Below, piece by piece: positions 1-8,974 of a DNA stretch of 32,050 nt; the stretch's first letter is position 1, and each line of letters begins with the position of its first letter. Where the stretch lies: positions 1 to 32,050 of the forward strand of contig JAJDNK010000009.1 in the NCBI GenBank assembly GCA_022340715.1, read 5' to 3'. This DNA comes from a bacterium BMS3Abin03 (lineage in GTDB: Bacteria; Bacteroidota; Ignavibacteria; Ignavibacteriales; Ignavibacteriaceae). Below the pieces are notes generated by a model that worked only from the letters and a program-made list of their open reading frames with translations, was not told the origin of the DNA and ran no database searches. The translations under genes were made by a program, and so were the position numbers.

Positions 1-482
1 ACCGGAGTTAAAGGTTGTTTGGCAGAATACCTGAGTATTTCCCTGCCGTAGAATTCTAGGAAATCTATTGCTTCAGCAGTATCGGCATCGGCTTCCAGAT
101 AATTTTTACCGGTTTCATAGATCATCCAGGCATTAATCTCAAATCTTCTAACTCTGGCAATAGCAGCGGCTTTAAAAAGATAATTTGCTCTCTCTGCTGC
201 CGGAACAAATTTCCAATCTTCAAACTTTTTTGCTGCTGTTTCAACGGCACGTGTAGCAATTTCCTTAGTTCCCTTATAAAACTTTGCTACCGCTTCATCT
301 TTGTTGGCTGGATTGTAAGAAACCAGTTTATTCTTTGATCTTAATTTTTTTCCACCAACTACCATTTCATAAGTTTTACCTAATTGTTTTGCTACAGATG
401 CAAGAGCTTTTTGTTGCTTTACAAGATTAGATTTTATACTAAAATCGGTTATTGGTTCATTCTTAAACGGCTTGATTCTCAT
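1..482 (-). CDS. pruA: 1-pyrroline-5-carboxylate dehydrogenase, N-terminal part (truncated by window edge)
   Basis: The frame opens with ATG at 482 and is still open at base 1, so only the first 160 residues are present. The product begins MRIKPFKNEPITDF and contains VSYNPANKDEAVA and EADADTAEAIDFLE, which match the N-terminal region of the RocA/PruA-type aldehyde dehydrogenases that oxidise glutamate semialdehyde/pyrroline-5-carboxylate to glutamate with NAD, the last step of proline breakdown. The catalytic Cys and Glu lie outside the window. It is divergent from the acyl-CoA synthetase gene across a 269-base AT-rich gap. The RocA-type spacing of EADADTAEAIDFLE after the NPANK motif makes another aldehyde dehydrogenase class less likely. 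Confidence 0.88.
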   Translation of the reverse strand, partial: MRIKPFKNEPITDFSIKSNLVKQQKALASVAKQLGKTYEMVVGGKKLRSKNKLVSYNPANKDEAVAKFYKGTKEIATRAVETAAKKFEDWKFVPAAERANYLFKAAAIARVRRFEINAWMIYETGKNYLEADADTAEAIDFLEFYGREILRYSAKQPLTP

Positions 483-751
483 CTGTTAACTCCTGTTAAA
501 AAAATAAAAAAGACATCAAAAATTAACGGTTTTAGCCCGGATAAACAATTTCTAAACTCTACCCGTTATTTTAAATGCATATCTAACAAAACAAAATTGG
601 CTATAATGAACTCTTTCTAATTTATTGTTATGGTGTTATATTAAATATCAATAATTAGAAAATATTAAAGATAGAATTCAATATTTTTAAGAACTAATTT
701 AGGGGGAACTTAAACTATTTATCTTTTCAATCAGGAGAGTGAGAGAAGGAT

Positions 752-2578
752 ATGGGAAATTTAAAATCCTGTAAAACCATTACGGATCTTTACCGTTTTA
801 TTACGGAAGAGTTCGGTCCAACCGTAAACAGAGATTTTCTTAGATATAAATCAGAAGGTGAATACAGAGGAATTTCATATTCCCAGTTTAAAACAGAAAC
901 GGATTTATTCGCATTTGGTTTAGCTTCTTTGGGGATAAAACGTGAAGACAAAATTGCAATCATTTCGGAAAACAGACCCGAATGGATTAATTCAGATATG
1001 GCAATTTTAGCTCTCGGTGCAATCGATATTCCTCTTTACCCTTCTCTCACTGCAGCTTCAATTGAGTTCATCTTGAATAACTCAGAAGCAAATACTGTAA
1101 TTGTTTCCAATAAATTTCAGTTAAATAAGATTTTAAAGATACTTGGTAAATGCAGACATATTAAAAATATAATCATACTTAATGAAAAAGATTATGATCC
1201 TTCCATAAATCATCTGTATACATTTCGCCAGATCCAGGATAAAGGCAAACTATTCAAAAAAGAAGATCCGAATCTACTTACTGAAAGTATGAAGTTAGTT
1301 AAAGAAAGTGATGTCTGCACAATCATTTATACTTCAGGAACAACGGGTGAACCGAAAGGAGTGATCCTGACACATAGAAATATAATGTCGAATGTGGAAG
1401 CTGCTTTAATATCTTTTCCAATAGATAAAAATGATGTGTTTCTTTCATTTCTTCCCCTCTGCCACATTTTTGAAAGAATGGCAGGATATTATACAGCCGT
1501 TTCTTCCGGTGCAATGATTTGCTATGCTGAAAGTATAGAAACTGTAGCAAATAATCTTATAGAAGTGAAGCCAACCCTGCTTACAACTGTGCCGAGATTG
1601 TTTGAAAGAATCTACTCCAAAATTATGAAGAATGTAGAAAGTCAGTCCGTAAACAAACAAAAGATATTTTACTGGGCAATTCAAACAGGTCAACAATTCG
1701 TAAATGCAAAGAAAGAAAAAAATGTTTCTCTTTCACTTTCAATTAAACATAAGCTTGCAAATAAACTTGTATTAAAAAACATTCAGGAAAAAACAGGCGG
1801 GAATCTGCGTTTCTTTATTTCCGGCGGTGCGCCTTTGTCACGTGAGCTCGGTGAATTTTTTGAAGCGATTGGAATAATAATACTTGAAGGATATGGACTA
1901 ACAGAATCTTCACCTGTAATCGCTGCAAACAGGATAGACGATTATAAGTTTGGAACCGTCGGTAAAGTTTTACCGGGTATTGAAGTTAAGATAGCTCACG
2001 ATGGAGAGATACTTGCCAAAGGTCCGAATATAATGCTGGGATATTATAAAAATAAAAAAGAAACCGAGGCAACTTTAAAAGATGGATGGCTTCATACTGG
2101 TGATATAGGTGTTTTCGATGCAGATGGATTTTTGATGATTACAGACAGGAAAAAACATTTATTTAAAACTTCAGCAGGAAAGTATATTGCTCCATCTCAT
2201 ATAGAAAACACTTTTCTCGCCAGCAAATATATAGATCAGTTTGTTTTAGTTGGGGATAAGCGAATGTTTTTAAGTGCACTCATTGTACCGGATTTTGAAG
2301 CTGTAAAAGAATATGCTGATTCACATAATATTCCTTATACAACAAACCAGGATCTTGTGAAAAATGATACTATCTATAATCTTTTTGAAAATGATATGAT
2401 GCAGTTCCAGAAAAAGCTCGCAAACTATGAGCGGGTAAGGAAATTCATTCTCCTGGATAAACCGTTTACGATTGAAAACGGAGAAATAACTCCCAGCTTA
2501 AAAATTAAAAGAAAAGTAGTAGAGGATAAATACAAAGAGTTTATAGAAAATTTATACTACGAAAAGTATTCAGAGTAA
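752..2578 (+). CDS. fadD: long-chain fatty-acid--CoA ligase (AMP-forming)
   Basis: 608 residues, normal for long-chain acyl-CoA synthetases. The AMP-binding P-loop YTSGTTGEPKG lies at about 193-203, the adenine-binding GYGLTESSP near 379, DGWLHTGDIG near 444 and TDRKKHLFKTSAGKYIAP near 463-480 with the C-terminal catalytic Lys region after it. It activates fatty acids to acyl-CoA through an acyl-adenylate, at the cytosolic side of the membrane, for lipid synthesis or beta-oxidation. There is no signal peptide. The ATG start is preceded by AGGAGAGTGAGAGAAGGA. It is monocistronic: a divergent pruA lies upstream and a convergent phosphatase gene ends 10 bases downstream. The FAA1/long-chain type is favoured over a short-chain ligase because of the FFISGGAPLS and LFKTSAGKYIAP segments. 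Confidence 0.9.
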   Translation: MGNLKSCKTITDLYRFITEEFGPTVNRDFLRYKSEGEYRGISYSQFKTETDLFAFGLASLGIKREDKIAIISENRPEWINSDMAILALGAIDIPLYPSLTAASIEFILNNSEANTVIVSNKFQLNKILKILGKCRHIKNIIILNEKDYDPSINHLYTFRQIQDKGKLFKKEDPNLLTESMKLVKESDVCTIIYTSGTTGEPKGVILTHRNIMSNVEAALISFPIDKNDVFLSFLPLCHIFERMAGYYTAVSSGAMICYAESIETVANNLIEVKPTLLTTVPRLFERIYSKIMKNVESQSVNKQKIFYWAIQTGQQFVNAKKEKNVSLSLSIKHKLANKLVLKNIQEKTGGNLRFFISGGAPLSRELGEFFEAIGIIILEGYGLTESSPVIAANRIDDYKFGTVGKVLPGIEVKIAHDGEILAKGPNIMLGYYKNKKETEATLKDGWLHTGDIGVFDADGFLMITDRKKHLFKTSAGKYIAPSHIENTFLASKYIDQFVLVGDKRMFLSALIVPDFEAVKEYADSHNIPYTTNQDLVKNDTIYNLFENDMMQFQKKLANYERVRKFILLDKPFTIENGEITPSLKIKRKVVEDKYKEFIENLYYEKYSE

Positions 2579-2584
2579 AAAAAG

Positions 2585-2602
2585 AAGCTATTTTAGCTTT
2601 TC
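2585..2602. terminator. possible short bidirectional terminator
   Basis: A 6-bp stem AAGCTA/TAGCTT with a TTT loop lies exactly between the convergent fadD and suhB genes. It is flanked by an A-run on the left and T-run on the right, so it could act in both directions. The suhB stop codon lies inside the stem. The stem is short and AT-rich, so this is weak. Confidence 0.35.
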
Positions 2603-3358
2603 AAATTCTTTGATTATCTGATCATGAATTACTCCATTTGAAGCAAGTATTTTCTTGGAATAAATATTAATTTCATTTCCTTCGAAATCTGTTACCAGAC
2701 CGCCGGCTTCTTCAACAATTAGTTTTCCCGCACATATATCCCAGGGATGAAGATGCACTTCCCAGAATCCTTCAAAAATACCGGAGGCAACAAAACAAAA
2801 ATCAATTGCTGCAGAACCAAGTCTTCTTACTCCACGTGCTTTTTTAGTTAAAGTTTCAAATTTCTGAAAAGCATTTTCAGGATTTTCAGCAATGTTGTAT
2901 GGGAAGCCCGTAACAAGTAAACTGTGTTCTAATTTGGACGTCCGGTTTACGATCAACTTTTGCGAACCGGCAAAAGCGCCACTTCCCTTCTCTGCTGAAT
3001 AAATGACATCATTCATTACATCGTAGACCACACCGGCAATTGTAGCATTATTTTTTTGCACACCGATTGAAACAGAAAAAATTGGAAGCCCGTGAGCAAA
3101 ATTCGTTGTGCCGTCAAGTGGATCTACAACCCAAAAATATTCCGAATTATTCTTAGTACCGCTACCCTCTTCAGCTAAAATGCTGTGTCCCGGATATTTT
3201 TTTGTTATAAAATCAGTAATCAATTTTTCAGAAGCTTTATCAACTTCTGTTACCAGATTGTTTTCGCTAGTCTTATAATCGATCTTAAAATTTTTCCCAA
3301 AACCTTCTCTTACTACAGCGCCTGCTTGTTTAGCTATTTCAATTATATCATTAATCAT
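2588..3358 (-). CDS. suhB: inositol-1-monophosphatase family protein (SuhB-like)
   Basis: 256 residues, the usual size of the family. The metal-binding motifs are all visible: E63-E64 in LAEEGSG, DPLDGTTNFAHG at 79-90 and PWDICAGKLIVEEAGG with the metal Asp near 207. These Mg-dependent phosphatases hydrolyse inositol-1-phosphate and related sugar or nucleotide phosphates; the natural substrate here cannot be read from sequence. In E. coli SuhB also affects rRNA transcription antitermination, but nothing here shows that role. It is convergent with fadD and divergent from lon; start ATG at 3358. Confidence 0.9.
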   Translation of the reverse strand: MINDIIEIAKQAGAVVREGFGKNFKIDYKTSENNLVTEVDKASEKLITDFITKKYPGHSILAEEGSGTKNNSEYFWVVDPLDGTTNFAHGLPIFSVSIGVQKNNATIAGVVYDVMNDVIYSAEKGSGAFAGSQKLIVNRTSKLEHSLLVTGFPYNIAENPENAFQKFETLTKKARGVRRLGSAAIDFCFVASGIFEGFWEVHLHPWDICAGKLIVEEAGGLVTDFEGNEINIYSKKILASNGVIHDQIIKEFEKLK

Positions 3359-3466
3359 TTATTTCCTTGATTATTTTTACAAATATACCCATATCAATTT
3401 CGAATATAAATTCATTAAATAAGTTGAAATAGTTGTTGAAAGTAAATTCATTCAATTCTTACAACC

Positions 3467-3498
3467 TTGATAGCCCTAAGCAATTTTGGTATATTTTG
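3467..3498 (+). promoter_or_regulatory. candidate Bacteroidota-type promoter of the lon operon
   Basis: TTG at 3467-3469, a 20-base spacer, then TATATTTTG at 3490-3498, close to the Bacteroidota sigma consensus (TTTG, about 19 bases, TAnnTTTG). Transcription would start near 3505, leaving a short leader before the TTG start of lon at 3534. Found by eye; the -7 element is one base off consensus spacing. Confidence 0.35.
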
Positions 3499-3533
3499 AT
3501 GATAATTAAAAGTGAACAAACAGGAGTTTTTAC

Positions 3534-5981
3534 TTGGATCAGTCAAAAGAAATTGACGTTCATTCCTCTGATGAAGGTTCTATTGTTGACAATATTCCCG
3601 ATACTTTGCCGGTTTTACCGCTCAGAGATATTGTAATATTTCCGTATATGATCTTTCCTGTTCTGGTTGGCAGAGAACAGTCGATCAGGGCAGCTAATTA
3701 TGCAACTGAAAATACAAAATACATCTTTCTTTCAACCCAGAAAAAATCAAATATCGAAGATCCATCTACAGATGATATATATAGGGATGGAACAATTGCA
3801 AAAATTGTACAGATATTAAAGCTTCCTAACGGCTTAATCAAAATCATTGTCGATGGATTAATTCAGGCAAAGATTGTTGAATTTACTAATAGAAAAGAGT
3901 TCTTTGAAGGAAAAATTGAAATTGTACTGCCGGAATTAGTACGCGATCATGAAATGAACGCTATGGAAAGGCAGATGTCGCAGTTATTTAAACAGTACAT
4001 AAAGATCAGTCGAAACATTCCCGCCGAAACGTTGTCGGCTTTTGAAAACATCGTGGAACCCGACCGCAAATTATTTTATGTAGCCGCAAATGTTAACCAG
4101 TTAATTGATGTTAAACAAACAATCCTGCAGAAGTATACTTTAAAGGATCAATTTTACGAAGTGATAAAAATTTTGAATTCGGAAATTGATATCCTGAAAA
4201 TTGAAAAAGAGATCGATAATAAAGTGCAGGAAAACATAGCTAAAACCCAGAGAAAGTTTATCATCCAGGAGCAGATAAAAATACTTCAGGAAGAATTAGG
4301 GGAAGATGAGGATGGTTCACCCGAGTTTTCCAAGATGCGGCAACAAATAAAAAAAGCAAAGATGACAAAGGAAGCCGAAAACAAGGCACTGGATGAACTT
4401 GCAAAGCTTAAGAAAACACCTCCGATGTCACCCGAATCGACTGTTATCAGAAATTACTTAGACTGGCTTCTTGAAGTGCCGTGGTCAACAAAGACAAAAG
4501 ATAATTTAGGAATTAAGCACGTTCAAAAAATTCTGGATGAAGACCACTTCGGACTTGAGAAACCAAAAGAAAGAATTATTGAACACATCGCAGTTTTAAA
4601 TCTTGTTAAACAGATCCGCGGACAGATCCTCTGTTTTGTCGGGCCTCCGGGAGTTGGTAAAACATCACTTGGTAAATCAATTGCCAGAGCACTTGGAAGA
4701 AAATTTATTCGGATAAGTCTTGGTGGTGTCCGTGACGAAGCTGAAATAAGAGGACATCGTAGGACTTACATCGGTTCGATGCCAGGTAAAATTATTCAAT
4801 CTATGAAAAAAGCAGGCACTATAAATCCTGTTATTCTTTTAGATGAAATTGATAAGATGAGTGTAGATTTCCGCGGCGATCCATCTGCAGCAATGCTCGA
4901 GGTTCTAGATCCCGAACAAAATCATACTTTCAACGATCATTATCTTGAAGTCGATTACGATCTGAAGCAGGTAATGTTTATAACAACTGCAAACGTTAGA
5001 TATAACATTCCTCTTCCACTACAGGATAGAATGGAAATAATTGAACTTCCGGGTTATCTTGAATATGATAAAATTGAAATAGCAAAAGCACACCTGATTC
5101 CCAAACAATTAAAAGCGCACGGTCTTTCAGATAAAAAAATTGAATTTCAGGATGCTGCAATCAGGAAACTAATCAGGGAATACACACGTGAGGCCGGGGT
5201 AAGAAATCTTGAACGTGAACTTGCATCGATCTGTCGTAAGATTGCAAGAGATATTGTACTGAAAGAATCTTCAAATGGAAAGAAAAAAACTAAAAAGAAA
5301 TATATTATTGACGAAGAAATAGTTGAAAAGTATCTAAAAAATCCAAAGTTCAGAGAATCGCACCATGAAAAAGCCCAGCGTATCGGAAGTGTAACCGGTT
5401 TAGCTTGGACGAGCGTTGGCGGTGATTTGCTAAATGTTGAAGTTACGATAATGACCGGTACCGGTAAGCTGAGTCTTACAGGACAAATCGGTAACGTGAT
5501 GAAAGAATCAGCACAGGCAGCGTTAAGTTATCTAAGATCTTCTGCAAAACGGCTTGGTTTAAATACAGATTTCTTTAAAGGTAAAGAAATTCATATACAC
5601 GTTCCTGAAGGGGCCATCCCGAAAGACGGACCCTCAGCCGGAATTACAATGGCGATGGCAATGTATTCTGCGATAAGCGGCAGACCAGCATCAAACAATG
5701 TTGCAATGACCGGAGAAATAACTTTAACCGGATCAATACTTCCGATTGGTGGTTTGAATGAAAAGTTATTGGCAGCAAAGAGGAATGATATTAAAACAGT
5801 GCTTATTCCTAAAAAGAATGAAATCGATTTAAATGAAATTCCGGATAAAGTAAAAGATGGGATAAAAATCATAACAGTTGAAAAGGTTGATGATGCAATA
5901 CCTTATATCTTTGCATCATTGAAAGCTCAGAAGAATAACACAAAGATCAAAAAGAAAACATCGAAGAGTAAGAGAAAATAA
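3534..5981 (+). CDS. lon: ATP-dependent endopeptidase Lon (La)
   Basis: 815 residues, typical of bacterial LonA. The N-terminal LAN substrate-binding domain starts at LPVLPLRDIVIFPYM (about 24-38), followed by a coiled-coil region, the AAA+ module with Walker A GPPGVGKT at 370-377 and Walker B ILLDEIDKM, then the serine protease domain. The catalytic dyad is Ser701 (in PKDGPSAG) and Lys744 (in LNEKLLAAKR); the 43-residue spacing equals that of E. coli Ser679/Lys722. It degrades misfolded and regulatory proteins in the cytosol. The start is TTG, set by CAGGAG 7 bases upstream and by the position of the LAN domain. The C-terminus is a Lys-rich tail (about the last 18 residues). First gene of a tight operon with a methionine sulfoxide reductase and dnaX. 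Confidence 0.97.
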   Translation: MDQSKEIDVHSSDEGSIVDNIPDTLPVLPLRDIVIFPYMIFPVLVGREQSIRAANYATENTKYIFLSTQKKSNIEDPSTDDIYRDGTIAKIVQILKLPNGLIKIIVDGLIQAKIVEFTNRKEFFEGKIEIVLPELVRDHEMNAMERQMSQLFKQYIKISRNIPAETLSAFENIVEPDRKLFYVAANVNQLIDVKQTILQKYTLKDQFYEVIKILNSEIDILKIEKEIDNKVQENIAKTQRKFIIQEQIKILQEELGEDEDGSPEFSKMRQQIKKAKMTKEAENKALDELAKLKKTPPMSPESTVIRNYLDWLLEVPWSTKTKDNLGIKHVQKILDEDHFGLEKPKERIIEHIAVLNLVKQIRGQILCFVGPPGVGKTSLGKSIARALGRKFIRISLGGVRDEAEIRGHRRTYIGSMPGKIIQSMKKAGTINPVILLDEIDKMSVDFRGDPSAAMLEVLDPEQNHTFNDHYLEVDYDLKQVMFITTANVRYNIPLPLQDRMEIIELPGYLEYDKIEIAKAHLIPKQLKAHGLSDKKIEFQDAAIRKLIREYTREAGVRNLERELASICRKIARDIVLKESSNGKKKTKKKYIIDEEIVEKYLKNPKFRESHHEKAQRIGSVTGLAWTSVGGDLLNVEVTIMTGTGKLSLTGQIGNVMKESAQAALSYLRSSAKRLGLNTDFFKGKEIHIHVPEGAIPKDGPSAGITMAMAMYSAISGRPASNNVAMTGEITLTGSILPIGGLNEKLLAAKRNDIKTVLIPKKNEIDLNEIPDKVKDGIKIITVEKVDDAIPYIFASLKAQKNNTKIKKKTSKSKRK

Positions 5982-6476
5982 TTGGAAGAACTGGTTATTC
6001 CTAAAAATATTAGTTCTGATGAAGAAGGTTACAAACTGCTTCTCAAACAATTACGATCATTACTTGTTAAGGAAGAACCTGAATTATCTAATCTGGCAAA
6101 TCTTACTGCAGCTGTAAAACAGACTTTTAAGAAAATCATCTGGGTAGGATTTTATCTTTTTGACGGAGAAAAATTGTACGTCGGACCTTTCCAGGGAAAA
6201 GTTGCCTGCTCTATTATAAAAATGAATGAAGGTGTTTGTGGTAAGGCAGCTTCTACTCGAGAGACTATAATCGTTCCCGATGTTAACAAGTTTGAAGGTC
6301 ACATTGCCTGTGATGAAGATTCAAAATCAGAGATTGTTGTTCCTATCATAAAAAAAGATGATTCGCTTTTCGGTGTGCTCGATCTCGACAGCGCCGAATA
6401 CGATTCATTTAACGATACCGATAAAAAAAATTTAGAAGAAATATGTAACTTCCTTGTCGACGGAATAATTCACTAA
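5982..6476 (+). CDS. msrC: free methionine-(R)-sulfoxide reductase (GAF domain, fRMsr)
   Basis: 164 residues, one GAF domain. The motifs WVGFYLF (54-60), VGPFQGKVAC (67-76), GVCGKAA (84-90) and VPDV-x5-GHIACD (98-111) are those of the YebR/fRMsr family, which reduces free (not protein-bound) methionine-R-sulfoxide using thioredoxin. The three catalytic/resolving cysteines are present as C76, C86 and C110, with the same 10 and 24 residue spacings as E. coli C84, C94, C118. The TTG start directly abuts the TAA of lon (zero spacing), with GAAGAG in the end of lon as ribosome site, so translation is probably coupled to lon. The gene ends 16 bases before dnaX. Oxidative damage repair placed beside Lon suggests a proteostasis/stress pairing (inference). 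Confidence 0.9.
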   Translation: MEELVIPKNISSDEEGYKLLLKQLRSLLVKEEPELSNLANLTAAVKQTFKKIIWVGFYLFDGEKLYVGPFQGKVACSIIKMNEGVCGKAASTRETIIVPDVNKFEGHIACDEDSKSEIVVPIIKKDDSLFGVLDLDSAEYDSFNDTDKKNLEEICNFLVDGIIH

Positions 6477-6492
6477 CAGATAAATTCTTTTA

Positions 6493-8178
6493 ATGGGATA
6501 TTTAGTAACAGCAAGAAAATGGCGCCCTCAGGTTTTCAGCAGTGTTGCAGGACAGGAGCACATTACAGAGACACTGAAGAATGCAATAAAAAATAACAGG
6601 ATTGCTCACGCATATCTTTTTACCGGACCTCGTGGTGTTGGTAAAACTACAACTGCAAGAATTTTTGCTAAGGCACTCAATTGTACAAATCTTAAGAATG
6701 CGGAACCATGTAACGAATGCGACAACTGCAAAGACATTCAAAACTCTCAGTTGCTGGATATTATTGAAATTGACGGTGCTTCAAACAGGGGAATTGATGA
6801 AGTAAGAACATTAAGAGAATCTGTTAAGTATGCACCGACCCGCGGAAAATACAAAATATACATCATCGATGAAGTACACATGCTTACGAAAGAATCGTTT
6901 AATGCATTTCTTAAAACTCTTGAAGAGCCGCCCGAACATACGATTTTTATTTTCGCTACAACTGATGTTCATAAAGTTCCTTTGACTATTATCTCAAGAT
7001 GCCAGAGATTTGATTTTCGCCGTATACAAATGGATACGATTAAAGAAACATTGCTTCAGATTGCAAAAGCCGAAAATATTAAAATTGATGACAAAACTCT
7101 TACTATTATTTCAAAAAAAGCAGATGGCGCCTTACGTGATGCGGAAAGCTATTTCGACCAGGTTGTTTCTTTCTGCGGCGATAAGATCGATTCCGAAACA
7201 GTAGCAAAAATGTTAAACCTGATCGATGATGAAATTTATTTCGAGATATCGGATGCAATTCTAAATAAAAATTTCAAATCTGTATTCGAAGTAACAAATA
7301 AAATATACGGCAACGGCTGGGACTTCATCGATTTTATGGAAGGATTAATTGAACACTTCAGAAATATTATGACTGTTATACTCACGGAAAAAACATCTCT
7401 TACAGAAACCGCGGATGTTTATCGCAACAGATATATGGATTATATTGACAAATTTTCAGAAGGCGATCTGTTAAGAGTTCTAAATTTCCTGACTAAAGTC
7501 CAACAGGAACTAAAGTATTCACAAAATCAGAAATTAAAAATCGAAATTGCTTTAAGTCATCTTATTGCCTTGGAAAAGTCTTTTACTCTAAGTGAATTAA
7601 TTTCGAAAATAAATTCTTCATCCATCGAAAAAAAAAGTTTAGTTGAATCTGAATGGGGTTCATCCTCATCAGGTGAATCAAAGCCAACACTACCCCCAAA
7701 AGAAGAGAAACAAAGAGTAACTTATCAGCATCCAGTCATTTCGAAACAAAATGAAGAATCTAAAACTTCACCAATAATTGCAGAACCAATACAAGGTGAA
7801 ATCGATTTTGAAAAAATTTCAAATATGTGGCAGAGCTTTGTTGATGAAATTTCCAGTGAGCGTGGTTTAACACTTGGACCAGCACTTACTTCATTAAGAC
7901 TGCATTCATTATCCGGGAATCAAATTAATGTTTCATCCGCTGCTGTGGGTATTGAAAAAACGATGGAAATAAACAGGAAGTATCTTGAAACTAAATCTGA
8001 GTTAGTTTTCGGTAAAAGATTGATGTTTTTTCTTATTGGAGAGAATGAAACAGTGGATCAGTCTAAGGAACAGAAAAAGCCTGAAAATAAGAAGCCAGCC
8101 CTAAAAAATAATGAAGTTTCTGACGATCCTTACGAAGATGTAATTATCAACGAATTGGGTGGTGTAAAAATCAATTAA
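6493..8178 (+). CDS. dnaX: DNA polymerase III subunit tau/gamma (DnaX)
   Basis: 561 residues. AAA+ clamp-loader ATPase: Walker A GPRGVGKT at 45-52, zinc-binding cysteines C64, C73, C76, C79, DEVH box at 126-129, SRC sensor motif at 168-170. Domain III ends near residue 370, followed by a low-complexity linker (Ser/Pro/Lys-rich, about 376-430) and a tau-specific C-terminal part. The protein loads the sliding clamp and ties the polymerase cores and helicase together at the replication fork. A run of nine A at 7628-7636, at codons 379-382, lies exactly at the junction between the ATPase/collar part and the linker; both other frames meet a stop within 1-4 codons after it, so a gamma-length product of about 381-384 residues can arise by slippage. 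Third gene of the lon operon. Confidence 0.95.
   Translation: MGYLVTARKWRPQVFSSVAGQEHITETLKNAIKNNRIAHAYLFTGPRGVGKTTTARIFAKALNCTNLKNAEPCNECDNCKDIQNSQLLDIIEIDGASNRGIDEVRTLRESVKYAPTRGKYKIYIIDEVHMLTKESFNAFLKTLEEPPEHTIFIFATTDVHKVPLTIISRCQRFDFRRIQMDTIKETLLQIAKAENIKIDDKTLTIISKKADGALRDAESYFDQVVSFCGDKIDSETVAKMLNLIDDEIYFEISDAILNKNFKSVFEVTNKIYGNGWDFIDFMEGLIEHFRNIMTVILTEKTSLTETADVYRNRYMDYIDKFSEGDLLRVLNFLTKVQQELKYSQNQKLKIEIALSHLIALEKSFTLSELISKINSSSIEKKSLVESEWGSSSSGESKPTLPPKEEKQRVTYQHPVISKQNEESKTSPIIAEPIQGEIDFEKISNMWQSFVDEISSERGLTLGPALTSLRLHSLSGNQINVSSAAVGIEKTMEINRKYLETKSELVFGKRLMFFLIGENETVDQSKEQKKPENKKPALKNNEVSDDPYEDVIINELGGVKIN
7628..7646 (+). promoter_or_regulatory. A9 slippery run with stops in both alternative frames (candidate gamma-producing site in dnaX)
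   Basis: Nine consecutive A (7628-7636) read in frame as GAA AAA AAA AGT. The in-frame heptamer is A AAA AAA (7629-7635), close to the E. coli dnaX A AAA AAG. One extra A or a -1 shift leads to TGA at 7644-7646; one missing A or a +1 shift leads to TAG at 7640-7642. Either event gives a protein of tau domains I-III only. No strong upstream Shine-Dalgarno stimulator or downstream stem-loop was seen, which fits transcriptional slippage as known for Thermus thermophilus dnaX better than the E. coli ribosomal mechanism. Confidence 0.55.
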
Positions 8179-8257
8179 ACAGTAGTTTTTAGAGTACAAA
8201 TCGCTATTCGATACCTTCCCTAATGATTTGATTAATAGTAATTTATGGCTATTTTTA

Positions 8258-8965
8258 ATGTCTATGTCTAAAAATCTTATCATCGCAATCGATGGTCCGG
8301 CCGGCTCAGGTAAAAGTACCACTGCGAAGATAGTTGCTCAGAAATTAGGCTATTTATACATTGATACCGGGGCGATGTATCGGGCAATTACATTTTTAGC
8401 TATCAGGGATAAGATTCTAGACAATCAGGAAAAGATTATTGAATTAGCAAAATCTTGTAAGATTGAATTAAATTTTACTAACGGGAAAACGAGTATAAAA
8501 GTTAACGATGAAGACCTTACAGATGAGATCAGAAGTGTTGATGTAAACAAAAATGTGAGTGATGTTAGTAAAATTGAAGATGTTCGTAAAGTACTGGTAA
8601 AAAAACAAAGAGAGATTGGCGTAAGCGGTCCGGGAATAGTTATGGAAGGCAGAGATATAACAACTGTTGTGTTCCCTGATGCTGATGTAAAGATTTTTCT
8701 TACTGCTACTCTTGATGAAAGAGCTATCAGGCGTGCAAAAGAGTATGCAGAAAACGGGACAAAAATTCCTGTTGAAAACATTAGAGAAAATCTTCACAGA
8801 AGAGATACTATAGATTCAAACAGGAAAGTTAGTCCGCTTCGTAAAGTTGAGGATGCAGTTGTAGTTGATACTAGTTATGTAACCATTGATGAACAGGTTA
8901 AAATCATTCTGGATGTTGTTACAAAAAAGGCAAACGAATCGGGAATTGAAATAAATATTAACTAA
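8258..8965 (+). CDS. cmk: cytidylate kinase
   Basis: 235 residues from the ATG at 8258 (another in-frame ATG at 8264; an in-frame TTG at 8228 is less likely because the residues before the core would be an unusual hydrophobic extension). The P-loop IDGPAGSGKSTTA is near the N-terminus, followed by YIDTGAMYRAITFLAIRDK and GRDITTVVFPDADVKIFLTA, all hallmarks of bacterial CMP/dCMP kinase, and RRxxDSNRKVSPLRK in the lid/C-terminal region. It phosphorylates CMP and dCMP for nucleotide recycling in the cytosol. The cmk-rpsA order is conserved across many bacteria, including E. coli. No clear ribosome-binding site precedes either ATG. Confidence 0.94.
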   Translation: MSMSKNLIIAIDGPAGSGKSTTAKIVAQKLGYLYIDTGAMYRAITFLAIRDKILDNQEKIIELAKSCKIELNFTNGKTSIKVNDEDLTDEIRSVDVNKNVSDVSKIEDVRKVLVKKQREIGVSGPGIVMEGRDITTVVFPDADVKIFLTATLDERAIRRAKEYAENGTKIPVENIRENLHRRDTIDSNRKVSPLRKVEDAVVVDTSYVTIDEQVKIILDVVTKKANESGIEININ

Positions 8966-8974
8966 TAGATTTTA

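Noticed and set aside
8228..8257. Upstream TTG start for cytidylate kinase
   Set aside because: It would add residues ahead of the conserved kinase core with no ribosome site; the ATG at 8258 or 8264 fits the family start better.
8425..8797. Long antisense open frames across cmk
   Set aside because: They mirror the codon bias of cmk, start and stop inside it, and have no plausible domain or ribosome site.
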